A stretch of DNA of 64,000 nt from Stutzerimonas kunmingensis (GCF_014764705.1 NZ_JACXXG010000006.1:113419-177418); one strand, 5' to 3'; positions 39,873-49,041 are shown, counted from the first letter of the stretch. Made by a program: numbers and translations. The notes: generated by a model from the sequence alone, not told the origin.

Positions 39873-41795
39873 ATGAAACGCTCGATCGCCACCGTGTCGC
39901 TGAGCGGCACCCTGCCGGAGAAGCTGGAGGCCGCCGCGGCGGCTGGATTCGATGGCGTCGAGCTGTTCGAGAACGACCTGCTCTATCACTCCGGCAGCCC
40001 GCAGGACATCCGCCGCCTGTGCGAGGACCTGGGCATTGCCGTCACGCTGTTCCAGCCGTTCCGTGATTTCGAGGGTTGCCCGCGGGCGCGCGTGCAGCGC
40101 AATCTCGATCGCGCCGAGCGCAAGTTCGACCTGATGCACGAGCTGGGCGTCGACCTGATGCTGCTCTGCAGCAACGTCCAGGCCGATGCGCTGGGCGATA
40201 ACGAGACACTGGTGGGTGACCTTGGCCAGATCGCCGAGCGCGCCGGTGCACGCGGGCTGCGCGTGGGCTACGAGGCGCTGGCCTGGGGCCGCCACGTGAA
40301 GACCTGGCGGCAGGTCTGGTCACTGGTACAACAGGTCGACAATCCTGCACTGGGGGTGATTCTCGACAGTTTCCATACGCTGGCGCTGGGCGATGACCCG
40401 AGCGGCATTGTCGATATCCCGGGCAAGCGGATCTTCTTCGTACAGCTCGCCGATGCGCCGCTGCTGGCAATGGATGTACTGCAGTGGAGTCGGCATTTCC
40501 GTTGTTTTCCCGGTCAGGGCGAATTCGACCTGGCGGGCTTTCTCGCACCTGTGCTGCAGGCCGGCTACAGCGGCCCGTTGTCGCTGGAGGTGTTCAACGA
40601 TGGCTTCCGCGCTGCGCCGCCGCGAGGCATCGCCGCTGACGGCCTGCGTGCGCTTCAGCACCTGGAAGAGAAAACCGGGCAACGTCTGAGTGCCTCGAGC
40701 AGCCTGGCGGTGGCGCAAACGCTGTTCGCGCCACCGCCGGCACCGCGTTACGAAGGCATCGATTTCCTCGAGTTCGCGGTAGACGAGCCGCACGCCGTGC
40801 GCCTCGGCAGCTGGCTGCAGCGTCTTGGCTTCGCCCATGTCGGTCAGCACCGCTCGAAGGATGTGCAGCTGTTTCGCCAGGGCGAGATCAATATCGTGCT
40901 CAACGCCGAGCCCTATTCGTTTGCCCACAACTACTTCGAGGCGCATGGCCCTTCGGTGTGTGCAATGGCGCTGAAGATCGACGAAGAGGGGCCGGCGCTG
41001 GCGCGTGCCTGCGCCTTTGGCGGCCAGCCCTACCGTGGCCTGATCGGGCCGAACGAGCGGCAGATTCCGGCCGTGCGCGCGCCGGACGGCAGCCTGATCT
41101 ATCTGCTCGAGTCCGGCGCGCCAGGGCAGAGCAACTACGACATCGACTTTCGCCTGCATGCGGTCGGCCCGAAGGATGCGGGCTTGCGGCGTATCGATCA
41201 CATGGCTACCGCGCTGCCGGCCGAAAGCCTGGCCAGCTGGGTGCTGTTCTATCGCAGCCTGTTCGATTTCGAGGCCGACAACGAGCTGCTGCTGCCCGAT
41301 CCCTATGGGCTGATGAAGTGCCGCGCCATGCGTAGCCCCTGCGGCCGCGTCCGGCTGCCGCTGAACACCTCGCAGGATCGCGACACCGTGATCGCCCAGG
41401 CGCTGTCCAGTTATCGTGGCGCCGGGGTGCACCACGTGGCGTTCGCCTGCGACGACATCTTCGCCGAGGTCGCCCGGGCGCAGGCGGCCGGGGTGCCGTT
41501 GCTGGAAATCCCGCGCAACTACTACGACGATCTGGCGGCGCGGTTCGATTTCGACGACGCGCTGCTCGCCGAACTGGCGCGCTACAACGTGCTCTACGAC
41601 CGCGATGCCGAGGGTGGCGAGCTGTTCCACGTCTACACCGAACCGTTCGAAGGTCGCTTTTTCTTCGAGATCCTGCAGCGCTGCAATGGCTACGCCGGCT
41701 ACGGCACCGCCAATGTCGCGGTACGCCTGGCGGCGATGGCCAAGCAATGCCGCCGTTCGGTCTCCGGCACCACCAGCGTCGCCAGCGCCTGCTGA
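39873..41795 (+). CDS. quiC: 3-dehydroshikimate dehydratase, two-domain QuiC type
   Basis: 640 residues from the ATG at 39873, which has AGGAGTAACC upstream. The N-terminal half (about 1-290) is a xylose-isomerase-like TIM barrel with SIATVSLSGTLPEKLEAAAAAGFDGVELFEND and metal-site segments LGVILDSFH and SLEVFND; it converts 3-dehydroshikimate to protocatechuate (3,4-dihydroxybenzoate). The C-terminal half (about 290-640) is a vicinal-oxygen-chelate domain resembling 4-hydroxyphenylpyruvate dioxygenase (IDFLEFAVDEPHA, RIDHMATALP, HHVAFACDDIF, EPFEGRFFFEIL). This fusion is known from Pseudomonas quinate/shikimate catabolism. Here it directly follows the A-T-TE gene by 67 bp, with no other quinate genes in view, hinting at a biosynthetic use of protocatechuate. 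Confidence 0.9.
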   Translation: MKRSIATVSLSGTLPEKLEAAAAAGFDGVELFENDLLYHSGSPQDIRRLCEDLGIAVTLFQPFRDFEGCPRARVQRNLDRAERKFDLMHELGVDLMLLCSNVQADALGDNETLVGDLGQIAERAGARGLRVGYEALAWGRHVKTWRQVWSLVQQVDNPALGVILDSFHTLALGDDPSGIVDIPGKRIFFVQLADAPLLAMDVLQWSRHFRCFPGQGEFDLAGFLAPVLQAGYSGPLSLEVFNDGFRAAPPRGIAADGLRALQHLEEKTGQRLSASSSLAVAQTLFAPPPAPRYEGIDFLEFAVDEPHAVRLGSWLQRLGFAHVGQHRSKDVQLFRQGEINIVLNAEPYSFAHNYFEAHGPSVCAMALKIDEEGPALARACAFGGQPYRGLIGPNERQIPAVRAPDGSLIYLLESGAPGQSNYDIDFRLHAVGPKDAGLRRIDHMATALPAESLASWVLFYRSLFDFEADNELLLPDPYGLMKCRAMRSPCGRVRLPLNTSQDRDTVIAQALSSYRGAGVHHVAFACDDIFAEVARAQAAGVPLLEIPRNYYDDLAARFDFDDALLAELARYNVLYDRDAEGGELFHVYTEPFEGRFFFEILQRCNGYAGYGTANVAVRLAAMAKQCRRSVSGTTSVASAC

Positions 41796-41823
41796 GATGG
41801 CGGCGCCCGCGCCGCAAGGCTCC

Positions 41824-41881
41824 AGCGCCTTGTTTCGGAGCCATCTATATCCGAACTTGCCTCACCGCGCAGGCCACTAGC
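41824..41881. repeat. dispersed intergenic repeat, copy A
   Basis: About 58 bp, related to 48000-48056. Both start agcgccttg, share atccgaactt-cctca, and end caccgc-caggcc-ctagc (17 of 19 identical in that last block). Same orientation. Confidence 0.6.
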
Positions 41882-41966
41882 TCGACGCCGCGAGCGCGAT
41901 GGTATGATCACGGCCTCGCCGCGCCTACTGCTGATTATTCGCCTTGCGCGGCCGCTGGAGCCCATC

Positions 41967-44459
41967 GTGCCCACCTCAAAGCCAACCGGCCTGCGTCAAT
42001 GGATCTGGCGGGCCTTCGTGCGCAGCGCGCTCATCCCACTGGTGCTGGTGGAGACCGCGCTGATCGCGATCTATCTGCTGACCAACAACGCCATTCGCGA
42101 CGCCCAGGTCGAGCATCTGCGCGAAACCGCGCTCAACGACCTGCAGGCGGCGGTAAGTCTCGAGTCGCGTCTGATCAGCGAGCAGCTAAGCCAGGTCAGC
42201 TCCCTGACCCAGTTGTATCGCAATCTCACCGCGCAGGCGCTGCAGAGCGAAGCGCCGCAGCAGACGCCCAATCTGGCCCTGAGCGACGACGGGGTGCGCT
42301 ACAGCCCAAGCGACGACGGCGGCGCCGCCGTGTTCTATTCCAACGCCACCGCCCCCGAGCGGCATGACCTGCAGAAGATCGCCAGGCTGCGGCAGCTGGA
42401 GCCGCTGATGAAGGAGATCGAGGCGCGCAACCCGCTGGTCGCCAGCCTTTACTTCAACAGTTGGGATAGCTTCAACCATATCTATCCGTGGTTCTTCACG
42501 CTCGATCAGTACCCGGCGGACATGGATATCCCCAAGTACAACTTCTATTACCTGGCAGACGCCAAGCACAACCCGTCGCGCGGCGTAATGTGGACCGATG
42601 TCTACCTCGACCCGGCCGGGCACGGCTGGATGATGTCGGCGACCGCGCCGGTGTACCGCGGCGATTTTCTCGAAGGCGTGGTCGGCATCGACATCACCGT
42701 CAGCGGCATCCTCGAGCAGATCGGCCAGGTGCAGGTGCCTTGGGGTGGCTACGCCATGCTGGTCAGCGATGATCTGTCGATCATGGCGCTGCCCGAACCT
42801 GGCGAAGCGGATTTCGGCCTGGCCGAGCTGACCGAGCATTCCTATCTTGATGCCATCCGCCGCGAGGTGTTCAAACCGGAGGATTTCCAGCTCGATCGCC
42901 GCCCGGAAACCGCTGAACTCGCCGCGGCGATCTCCGGGGCCAGCAGCGGCGTACAGCAGGTGATGCTTGGCGGCCGGCCGCAGCTGGTGGCCTGGACCAC
43001 TGTGGCGCAGACCGGCTGGCACCTGCTGGCGGTGGTCGATGAGGCCGCGGTATTTCGCCAGACCAATGCCCTGGCGAGCCGTTATCAGCAGATCGGCTAT
43101 CTGCTGATTGCCGGGTTGGTGCTGTTCTATATCGGTTTCTTCGCCCTCATGTGGCTGCGCGCACGCCAGCTCAGCGGCGCGCTGCTGACGCCCATCGCCG
43201 GCATCTCGCGGATGCTCGGCGAGATTGGCGTCGGCCGCTGGCAGCCGCAGCCGGCCGAGTCGCAGATCCGCGAGCTGGACGAAATGTGCCGCCACACCCA
43301 GGACATCGGTAGCCGCCTGGCCTATAGCGAGTCCGAGCGCTGGGAGGCGCAACGACGACTGGAACTGGTGCTGGAAAGCGCGACCGAGAGCCTCTGGGAA
43401 TATGACATGCCCAACCACCGGCTGCGTATACGCGGCGGTATGGGGACGCGCTTCGGCCTGCCGTCGGGGCAGCTCAGCGATAGCGAGTTCCGTCGCCGTA
43501 TCCACCCCGACGACTTGCCGCAGGCGCTGGCGCAGATCGAACGCGTCAGCCGCGGGCTGCAGCAGCGCTACGAGGCCGAATACCGCTTCGCCGATACCCA
43601 GGGCCGCTACCACTGGCTGCTCAGCCGCGGGCGTGTGCTTGAACATGATCCGGATACTGGCGTGGCGAAGATACTCGCCGGTACTCATGTGGATATCGAC
43701 GCGCTGAAGCGGGTCGAGGAAGAACTACGCGCGGCGACCCTGCAGGCCCAGGCTGCCAGCGAAGCGAAGGGTCGGCTGCTCTCGGGTATCAGCCATGAAC
43801 TGCGCACGCCGCTCAATGCGATTCTCGGTTTCGCCCAGCTGATGCGCATGGACTGCGACGACGAGAGTCAATCCGAGGCGGCGGAATACCTCGACGAGAT
43901 CCTGCTTGCCAGCCGCCATCTCAACCAGCTGCTGGGCGAGATTCTCGAGTGGTCCAGCCTGCAGAATGAACCGGCGCAGCTCGAACTGCAGGCGGTGGAC
44001 GTCTGCAAGCTGATGCGCGAGTGCGCCGAACTGGTCTCGCTCGAGGTTCAGCAACGCGGCCTGCATCTGCAATTGCAGTTGCCGGATGAGCCACTGCAGG
44101 TGCTTGCCGAGCCGCGTCGGTTGCGCCAGGTGCTGCTCAACCTGCTGTCCAACGCGATGAAGTACAACGTCCCCGATGGCCACATCAGCCTGCGTACCGA
44201 AACCAGCCCGGGGCATGTGCGGCTGTTGGTCGAGGATACGGGATTGGGCATCGAGCCCGCGCAGCAGGCGCAGGTGTTCGAACCCTTCCAGCGGCTCGGG
44301 CGCGAGAACAGCATGATCCAGGGCACCGGCATAGGGCTGTCGCTGTGCCTGGAGTTCGCCCGCCTGATGAACGGCCAGCTGGGACTGCACAGCGAACCTG
44401 GCGTCGGCAGCCGTTTCTGGATCGAACTGCCACGCCTGGCGCCTGCTGCGCTGCAGTAG
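41967..44459 (+). CDS. membrane sensor histidine kinase with Cache and PAS domains
   Basis: 830 residues from GTG at 41967, chosen for GGAG 6 nt upstream; an ATG at 41904 in frame lacks one. Two membrane helices (about 15-35 and 370-395) bracket a large periplasmic Cache-type sensor domain with the NSWDSFNHIYPWF and GVMWTDVYLDPAGHGWMMS segments. Then a HAMP-like linker, a PAS domain (about 470-590), HisKA with phospho-acceptor His610 in GISHELRTPLNAILGF, and a complete HATPase (NLLSNAMKY, VEDTGLGI, GTGIGLSLCLEF). No receiver domain and no adjacent response regulator, so it is an orphan kinase. The Cache layout suggests a small-molecule signal. Confidence 0.9.
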   Translation: MPTSKPTGLRQWIWRAFVRSALIPLVLVETALIAIYLLTNNAIRDAQVEHLRETALNDLQAAVSLESRLISEQLSQVSSLTQLYRNLTAQALQSEAPQQTPNLALSDDGVRYSPSDDGGAAVFYSNATAPERHDLQKIARLRQLEPLMKEIEARNPLVASLYFNSWDSFNHIYPWFFTLDQYPADMDIPKYNFYYLADAKHNPSRGVMWTDVYLDPAGHGWMMSATAPVYRGDFLEGVVGIDITVSGILEQIGQVQVPWGGYAMLVSDDLSIMALPEPGEADFGLAELTEHSYLDAIRREVFKPEDFQLDRRPETAELAAAISGASSGVQQVMLGGRPQLVAWTTVAQTGWHLLAVVDEAAVFRQTNALASRYQQIGYLLIAGLVLFYIGFFALMWLRARQLSGALLTPIAGISRMLGEIGVGRWQPQPAESQIRELDEMCRHTQDIGSRLAYSESERWEAQRRLELVLESATESLWEYDMPNHRLRIRGGMGTRFGLPSGQLSDSEFRRRIHPDDLPQALAQIERVSRGLQQRYEAEYRFADTQGRYHWLLSRGRVLEHDPDTGVAKILAGTHVDIDALKRVEEELRAATLQAQAASEAKGRLLSGISHELRTPLNAILGFAQLMRMDCDDESQSEAAEYLDEILLASRHLNQLLGEILEWSSLQNEPAQLELQAVDVCKLMRECAELVSLEVQQRGLHLQLQLPDEPLQVLAEPRRLRQVLLNLLSNAMKYNVPDGHISLRTETSPGHVRLLVEDTGLGIEPAQQAQVFEPFQRLGRENSMIQGTGIGLSLCLEFARLMNGQLGLHSEPGVGSRFWIELPRLAPAALQ

Positions 44460-44542
44460 CGCGGGGTACTGGCTGGTCACGCCTTGCGCTATACTGCGCG
44501 GCTTTCGCGCGGGCGGCCAAGGTCAGTCCGCGACTGTCCAGG

Positions 44543-44572
44543 CCACGCTCTTTTGCGTGGTTTGTTGTTCTT
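44543..44572 (+). terminator. terminator-like hairpin in the purE leader (possible attenuator)
   Basis: Stem ccacgc/gcgtgg (loop tctttt) followed by T-rich tttgttgttctt. It lies 36 bp before the purE ATG and after a TATACT box at 44490-44495, so it would fall inside the purE leader. It could equally end the kinase transcript. Confidence 0.6.
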
Positions 44573-44607
44573 GACGCGCCCGCGGGCGTCCAATGAGAGG
44601 CACGACG

Positions 44608-45096
44608 ATGAGCGCACTGGTAGGCGTGATCATGGGCTCCAAGTCCGACTGGTCCACACTGAGCCACACCGCCGACATGCTGGAAAAGCTGGGCATCCCC
44701 CATGAAGTGACGGTGGTGTCCGCCCATCGCACCCCGGACCTGCTCTTCCAGTACGCCGAACAGGCCGAAGCCCGCGGGTTGCGCGTGATCATCGCAGGCG
44801 CCGGCGGTGCCGCCCATCTGCCGGGCATGTGCGCCGCCAAGACGCACCTGCCGGTGCTCGGCGTGCCGGTGCAATCCTCGATGCTCTCCGGCGTCGATTC
44901 GCTGCTGTCCATCGTGCAGATGCCGGCGGGCGTGCCGGTCGCCACCCTGGCCATCGGCAAGGCCGGCGCGATCAACGCCGCGCTGCTGTCGGCGAGCATC
45001 CTCGGTCACGAGTTTCCCGAGTATCACCAGGCACTGAAGAAATTCCGCGACGAGCAGACCCAGACCGTTCTGGACAGCCCGGACCCACGCGTCTGA
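44608..45096 (+). CDS. purE: N5-carboxyaminoimidazole ribonucleotide mutase PurE
   Basis: 162 residues from the ATG at 44608 (GAGAGG upstream). Rearranges N5-CAIR to CAIR in purine synthesis. The class I PurE motifs [13 protein letters not shown] (phosphate site), VVSAHRTPD with the active-site His and [12 protein letters not shown] are all present. It works with PurK, encoded 104 bp downstream. A hairpin with a T-rich tail in its leader suggests attenuation or a boundary with the kinase gene. Confidence 0.98.
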   Translation: MSALVGVIMGSKSDWSTLSHTADMLEKLGIPHEVTVVSAHRTPDLLFQYAEQAEARGLRVIIAGAGGAAHLPGMCAAKTHLPVLGVPVQSSMLSGVDSLLSIVQMPAGVPVATLAIGKAGAINAALLSASILGHEFPEYHQALKKFRDEQTQTVLDSPDPRV

Positions 45097-45200
45097 GCCG
45101 ACCCTGCCGGCGCGGCGACGCCCGCTGGCGGGTATAAACTTGCTTTCCTGCGCCGCGCGACGCGCGCGCTCGATCTGCCGCCTACTGAAGGGCCGTTGAT

Positions 45201-46286
45201 ATGAAAATTGGTGTGATCGGTGGCGGCCAGCTGGGCCGCATGCTGGCCCTGGCGGGCACTCCGCTGGGCATGAGCTTCGCCTTCCTCGACCCGGCACCGG
45301 ATGCCTGCGCCCAGGCCCTCGGTGAGCACATCCGCGCCGACTACGACGACAAGGACCACCTGCGCCGGCTGGCCGACGAAGTGGATCTGGTGACCTTCGA
45401 GTTCGAGAGCGTACCGGCTGAAACCGTGGCCTTTCTCTCGCAGTTCGTGCCGGTCTACCCGAGCGCCGAATCGCTGCGCATCGCCCGTGATCGCTGGTTC
45501 GAGAAATCCATGTTCAAGGATCTCGGCATTCCCACCCCGGAGTTCGCCGATATCCAGTCCCAGGCCGATCTAGACGCCGCGGTGGCCAGCATCGGCCTGC
45601 CGGCGGTACTCAAGACCCGCACCCTGGGTTACGACGGCAAAGGTCAGAAGCTGCTGCGCAAGCCGGCTGATGTGAGCAATGCCTTCGCCGAACTGGGCAG
45701 CGTGCCGTGCATCCTCGAGGGCTTCGTGCCGTTCACCGGCGAAGTCTCGCTGATCGCCGTGCGCGGGCGTGATGGCGAGACCTGTTTCTATCCGCTGGTG
45801 CACAACAGCCACGAGAGCGGCATCCTGCGGCTGTCGGTGGCCAGCAGCAACCATCCGCTGCAGGCGATGGCCGAGGACTACGTCGGTCGCGTGCTCAAGC
45901 AGCTCGACTATGTCGGCGTGCTGGCCTTCGAGTTCTTCGAGGTCGATGGCGGCCTGAAGGCCAACGAGATCGCCCCGCGCGTGCACAACTCCGGGCACTG
46001 GACCATCGAAGGCGCCGAGTGCAGCCAGTTCGAGAACCACCTGCGTGCCGTCGCCGGTCTGCCGCTGGGCTCGACCGCCAAGCTGGGCGAGAGCGCCATG
46101 CTCAACTTCATTGGTGAAGTGCCGCCGGTGGAAAAGGTCATCGCCATCGAGGATTGCCATCTGCATCACTACGGCAAGGCCTTCAAGGTCGGACGCAAAG
46201 TTGGCCACGCCACCCTGCGCTGCCCCGATCGCGCCACCCTCGACCGGCAGATCACCGCCGTAGAGACGCTGATCCCGCATTTCTGA
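45201..46286 (+). CDS. purK: N5-carboxyaminoimidazole ribonucleotide synthase PurK
   Basis: 361 residues. ATP-grasp enzyme joining AIR and bicarbonate to form N5-CAIR. N-terminal GVIGGGQLGRMLALAG nucleotide-fold loop, central TRTLGYDGKGQ and the metal/ATP segment FEFFEVDGGLKANEIAPRVHNSGHWTIE are typical. It consumes the PurE substrate pair in the order PurK then PurE. It follows purE by 104 bp that include a TATAAA box (45133-45138), so a second promoter is possible. It is another bicarbonate user in the window. Confidence 0.98.
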   Translation: MKIGVIGGGQLGRMLALAGTPLGMSFAFLDPAPDACAQALGEHIRADYDDKDHLRRLADEVDLVTFEFESVPAETVAFLSQFVPVYPSAESLRIARDRWFEKSMFKDLGIPTPEFADIQSQADLDAAVASIGLPAVLKTRTLGYDGKGQKLLRKPADVSNAFAELGSVPCILEGFVPFTGEVSLIAVRGRDGETCFYPLVHNSHESGILRLSVASSNHPLQAMAEDYVGRVLKQLDYVGVLAFEFFEVDGGLKANEIAPRVHNSGHWTIEGAECSQFENHLRAVAGLPLGSTAKLGESAMLNFIGEVPPVEKVIAIEDCHLHHYGKAFKVGRKVGHATLRCPDRATLDRQITAVETLIPHF

Positions 46287-46371
46287 CGCCCGGCCGTCAG
46301 GCTTCGGCGAACGGTGACAGAGCCCTCGGGTCCGATTGGTTACCCACCTTTCGGACCTCAGGAGCTTATCC

Positions 46372-46623
46372 ATGGGCATCATCGGCACCATCATCATCGG
46401 CCTCATCGTTGGCCTCATCGCGCGTTTCCTCAAGCCCGGCGACGACAGCATGGGCTGGATCATGACCATCCTGCTCGGTATCGGCGGCTCGCTGCTGGCG
46501 ACCTATGGCGGCCAGGCGCTCGGCCTATACCAGGCGGGCGAAGGCGCAGGCTTTATCGGCGCGGTGGTCGGTGCGATCATCCTGCTGGTGATCTACGGCA
46601 TGGTCACCAGCCGCAAGCATTGA
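46372..46623 (+). CDS. GlsB/YeaQ/YmgE family small membrane protein
   Basis: 83 residues from the ATG at 46372, with AGGAGC upstream. Three hydrophobic helices and the family pattern GLIVGLIARFLKPG, MGWIMTILLGIGGSLLATYGG and GFIGAVVGAIILLVIYGM. These proteins sit in the inner membrane and are often called stress-response or transglycosylase-associated, without a proven activity. The gene is monocistronic and followed by a strong terminator. Confidence 0.92.
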   Translation: MGIIGTIIIGLIVGLIARFLKPGDDSMGWIMTILLGIGGSLLATYGGQALGLYQAGEGAGFIGAVVGAIILLVIYGMVTSRKH

Positions 46624-46630
46624 TCCTCCG

Positions 46631-46662
46631 CGGGGCCGCGCCCTGCGGCCCCGTTCTCTTTT
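46631..46662 (+). terminator. Rho-independent terminator after the YeaQ-like gene
   Basis: Perfect 9-bp stem cggggccgc/gcggccccg (loop gccct) followed by ttctctttt. Confidence 0.88.
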
Positions 46663-46676
46663 CACGTAGTTGCCTT

Positions 46677-47213
46677 ATGCGCACATTCTTCCTTTCACTG
46701 CTCTGCTGCCTCACATTCGCCTCCCACGCCCAGACCGCACCGCCGGAACTCGACTGGCTTGAACTGATGCCGCCCGAGGACCGCCAGGCACTGGAGGAAA
46801 TGCCCGAGATCGACCACGCGACGCCCGAAGACTTGGGCTTCAGTGATCAGGGCGGGTTGAAGCAGGAGGCTGGTCTGCCCGCGGTGATGTACTCGGCCAA
46901 GACCGTCGCCGAACTGAATGGCCGCGAGATCCGTCTGGGCGGCTATCCAGTGCCGCTGGAGAGCGACGCGCGCGGGCGCAGCACCGAATTCTTCCTGGTG
47001 CCCTATCCCGGGGCCTGCATCCACGTACCGCCGCCGCCACCGAATCAGATCGTGCTGGTGCGCTACCCGAAGGGCATCGCCCTGGAGGACATCTACGCGC
47101 CGCTGTGGGTGGACGGTCGCCTGCAAATCGAGCCGGTCAGCAACGATCTGGCCGATGCCGCCTATGCGCTGGAAGCCGCCGCAGTCGAGCTGGTCGACGA
47201 AAGCGACTTCTGA
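46677..47213 (+). CDS. DUF3299 domain protein, exported
   Basis: 178 residues from the ATG at 46677, starting with a signal peptide (MRTFFLSLLCCLTFASHA). The mature part, with LDWLELMPPEDRQALEEMPEIDH, LNGREIRLGGYPVPLE and YPGACIHVPPPPPNQIVLV, matches the DUF3299 pattern: a short periplasmic domain with a conserved CIHVPPP motif. Function unknown; homologues often sit near ABC-type export or lipoprotein genes, which is not the case here. The UDG-like gene begins 10 bp after its stop, so the two may share a transcript. Confidence 0.88.
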   Translation: MRTFFLSLLCCLTFASHAQTAPPELDWLELMPPEDRQALEEMPEIDHATPEDLGFSDQGGLKQEAGLPAVMYSAKTVAELNGREIRLGGYPVPLESDARGRSTEFFLVPYPGACIHVPPPPPNQIVLVRYPKGIALEDIYAPLWVDGRLQIEPVSNDLADAAYALEAAAVELVDESDF

Positions 47214-47223
47214 GCCACAGGCA

Positions 47224-47907
47224 ATGACGCTACCCACCGAGATATGTCAGGCGCTGCGCGAGCTTGCCGCGCACACCGATGGCATTGATCGACCGGTCTA
47301 CCAGGTATTCGAGCGTGATCCGCTGGAGCCAATCATCGGTCTTGGCGACGCCGATGCGCCGCTCTGCTTTTTCGGTCGTGACCCAGGCCGCGAGGAGGTC
47401 CGCAGTGGCGAGCCCTTCATCGGCTCCGGCGGGCAGATCGTCCGCCGCGTGCTCTATCGCCACCTGCATGGCGAGCAGATGCCGGATTTCGAGGCGGGGC
47501 GGGCGCTGGGGCGGCACTACTTCTGGATCAATACCGTGCCGTACAAGCCGGTCGGCAACAAGGCCTGGTCGATGGCAGTCAAGCGCCGCTTCCATCCGCT
47601 GATGCGTCAGTTGCTGGTGGACAACTGGCGCGGGCGGCACATCATCACCCTCGGGCGCGAGGCGTTTCTCTGGTTCGGCATCGACCAGCCGCGTGAGGCG
47701 CGCCAGCGTCTGGAAGACTTCTGGCAACGTGAGGATCGTTTCACCGCCAGCCTCGATGTCGAGCTGCAGGACGAACAGGGGCAGGCCCGAACCTTCACCC
47801 TGCACCCGCTGCCGCATCCCTCGCCGTTGAACCAGACCTGGTTCAAGCGCTTTCCGGAGCTGCTCGAGGCGCGGCTGCGCCAGCTCGACGAAAAACCAGT
47901 CCGTTAG
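47224..47907 (+). CDS. uracil-DNA glycosylase superfamily protein
   Basis: 227 residues from the ATG at 47224, 10 bp behind the DUF3299 gene. Motif 1 reads CFFGRDPGREE (normally GExPGxxE) and motif 2 reads HPLPHPS (normally HPS-type), consistent with the UDG superfamily near family 4/5 types. The segment YFWINTVPYKPVGNKAWS supplies the aromatic and Asn positions of the uracil pocket. The Arg in place of Glu at the second motif-1 position may change substrate range. No Fe-S cysteine set is evident, unlike true family 4 enzymes. Base-excision activity is probable but unproven. Confidence 0.8.
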   Translation: MTLPTEICQALRELAAHTDGIDRPVYQVFERDPLEPIIGLGDADAPLCFFGRDPGREEVRSGEPFIGSGGQIVRRVLYRHLHGEQMPDFEAGRALGRHYFWINTVPYKPVGNKAWSMAVKRRFHPLMRQLLVDNWRGRHIITLGREAFLWFGIDQPREARQRLEDFWQREDRFTASLDVELQDEQGQARTFTLHPLPHPSPLNQTWFKRFPELLEARLRQLDEKPVR

Positions 47908-47999
47908 TGGCCTTTGCCAAGTTCAGTTGGTCAATTTCGGCGCCTATGGCCCAATACTGTGTTGCTGCTCCTTACCATAGCCTGGCTATGACTCGTCGC

Positions 48000-48056
48000 A
48001 GCGCCTTGCCTCTCATCCGAACTTACCTCAACCAACCCACCGCACAGGCCGCTAGC
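48000..48056. repeat. dispersed intergenic repeat, copy B
   Basis: Partner of 41824-41881, in the same orientation. Its right end overlaps the stop codon of ldhA at 48052-48054. Differs by a 9-10 nt gap in the left part and an inserted block before the last segment. Confidence 0.6.
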
Positions 48057-49041
48057 CGCTGACCTGATTGCTGATCTGCCCGGCCTGCCAGGCCGCGACA
48101 TTGCCCAGCGTGGTGCCTGCGATCGCTGCCAGCGCGTCGTCGGTGAGAAATGCCTGATGGGCGGTGACGATCACGTTGGGGAACGACAGCAGCCGCGCCA
48201 GCACATCGTCCTGCAGCGGCAGGCCGGAGTGGTCCTCGAAGAACAGCCCGGCCTCTTCCTCGTAGACGTCCAGGCCCAGGTAGCCGAGCTGACCGCTCTT
48301 CAGCGCGCCGATCAGTGCTGGCGTGTCGATCAGCGCGCCACGGCCGGTGTTGATCAGCATGGCGCGCGGCTTCATGGTCGCCAGGCTCTGCTGGTTGATC
48401 AGGTGACGGGTCTGCTCGGTCAGCGGGCAGTGCAGGCTGACGATATCACTGCTGGCGAGCAGCTCGTCGAGCGCCACATAACGCATGCCGAGGCGCTCCA
48501 GTTCCGGGTTGGGGAAGGGGTCGTACAACTGCATCTCACAGCCGAAACCGAGCATGATCCGCGCGAACACGGCGCCGATCTGCCCGCTGCCGACCACGCC
48601 GACGCGCTTGCCCACCAGATCGAAACCGGTCAGCCCCTGCAGCGAGAAATTGCCCTCGCGGGTACGGTTGTAGGCCCGTGGCAGGCGCCGGTTGAGTGCC
48701 AGGATCAGCGCCACGGTGTGCTCGGCCACCGCATGCGGCGAATAGGCCGGCACCCGTACTACCGGCAGGCCGAGGCGCTGGGCACAGGGCAGATCGACGT
48801 GGTTGTAGCCGGCCGAACGCAGGGCGATCAGCCGCGTGCCTCCAGCGGCGAGCCTCTCCAGCACGGGCGCCGACAGCACGTCATTGACGAACGGGCAGAC
48901 CACCTCAGCGCCCGCGGCCAGCGCCACGGTGTCGGGATCGAGGCGCGATTCGAGGAATTGCAGCTCGAAGCCATGTGCCTGATTGGCGGCTCGGAAGCTG
49001 TCACGGTCGTAGGGCTTGCTGCTGAACAGGGTGATACGCAT
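48052..49041 (-). CDS. ldhA: D-lactate dehydrogenase (NAD-dependent, 2-hydroxyacid family)
   Basis: 329 residues. Reduces pyruvate to D-lactate with NADH. The Rossmann loop [15 protein letters not shown] and the catalytic residues are in place: Arg in [10 protein letters not shown], Glu in [15 protein letters not shown] and His in VTAHQAFLT. The N-terminus [12 protein letters not shown] is shared with E. coli-type LdhA rather than with phosphoglycerate or glyoxylate enzymes. It stands alone, with 109 bp to cysA. The TRAP systems in this window could carry its product, but that is speculation. Confidence 0.93.
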   Translation of the reverse strand: MRITLFSSKPYDRDSFRAANQAHGFELQFLESRLDPDTVALAAGAEVVCPFVNDVLSAPVLERLAAGGTRLIALRSAGYNHVDLPCAQRLGLPVVRVPAYSPHAVAEHTVALILALNRRLPRAYNRTREGNFSLQGLTGFDLVGKRVGVVGSGQIGAVFARIMLGFGCEMQLYDPFPNPELERLGMRYVALDELLASSDIVSLHCPLTEQTRHLINQQSLATMKPRAMLINTGRGALIDTPALIGALKSGQLGYLGLDVYEEEAGLFFEDHSGLPLQDDVLARLLSFPNVIVTAHQAFLTDDALAAIAGTTLGNVAAWQAGQISNQVSG

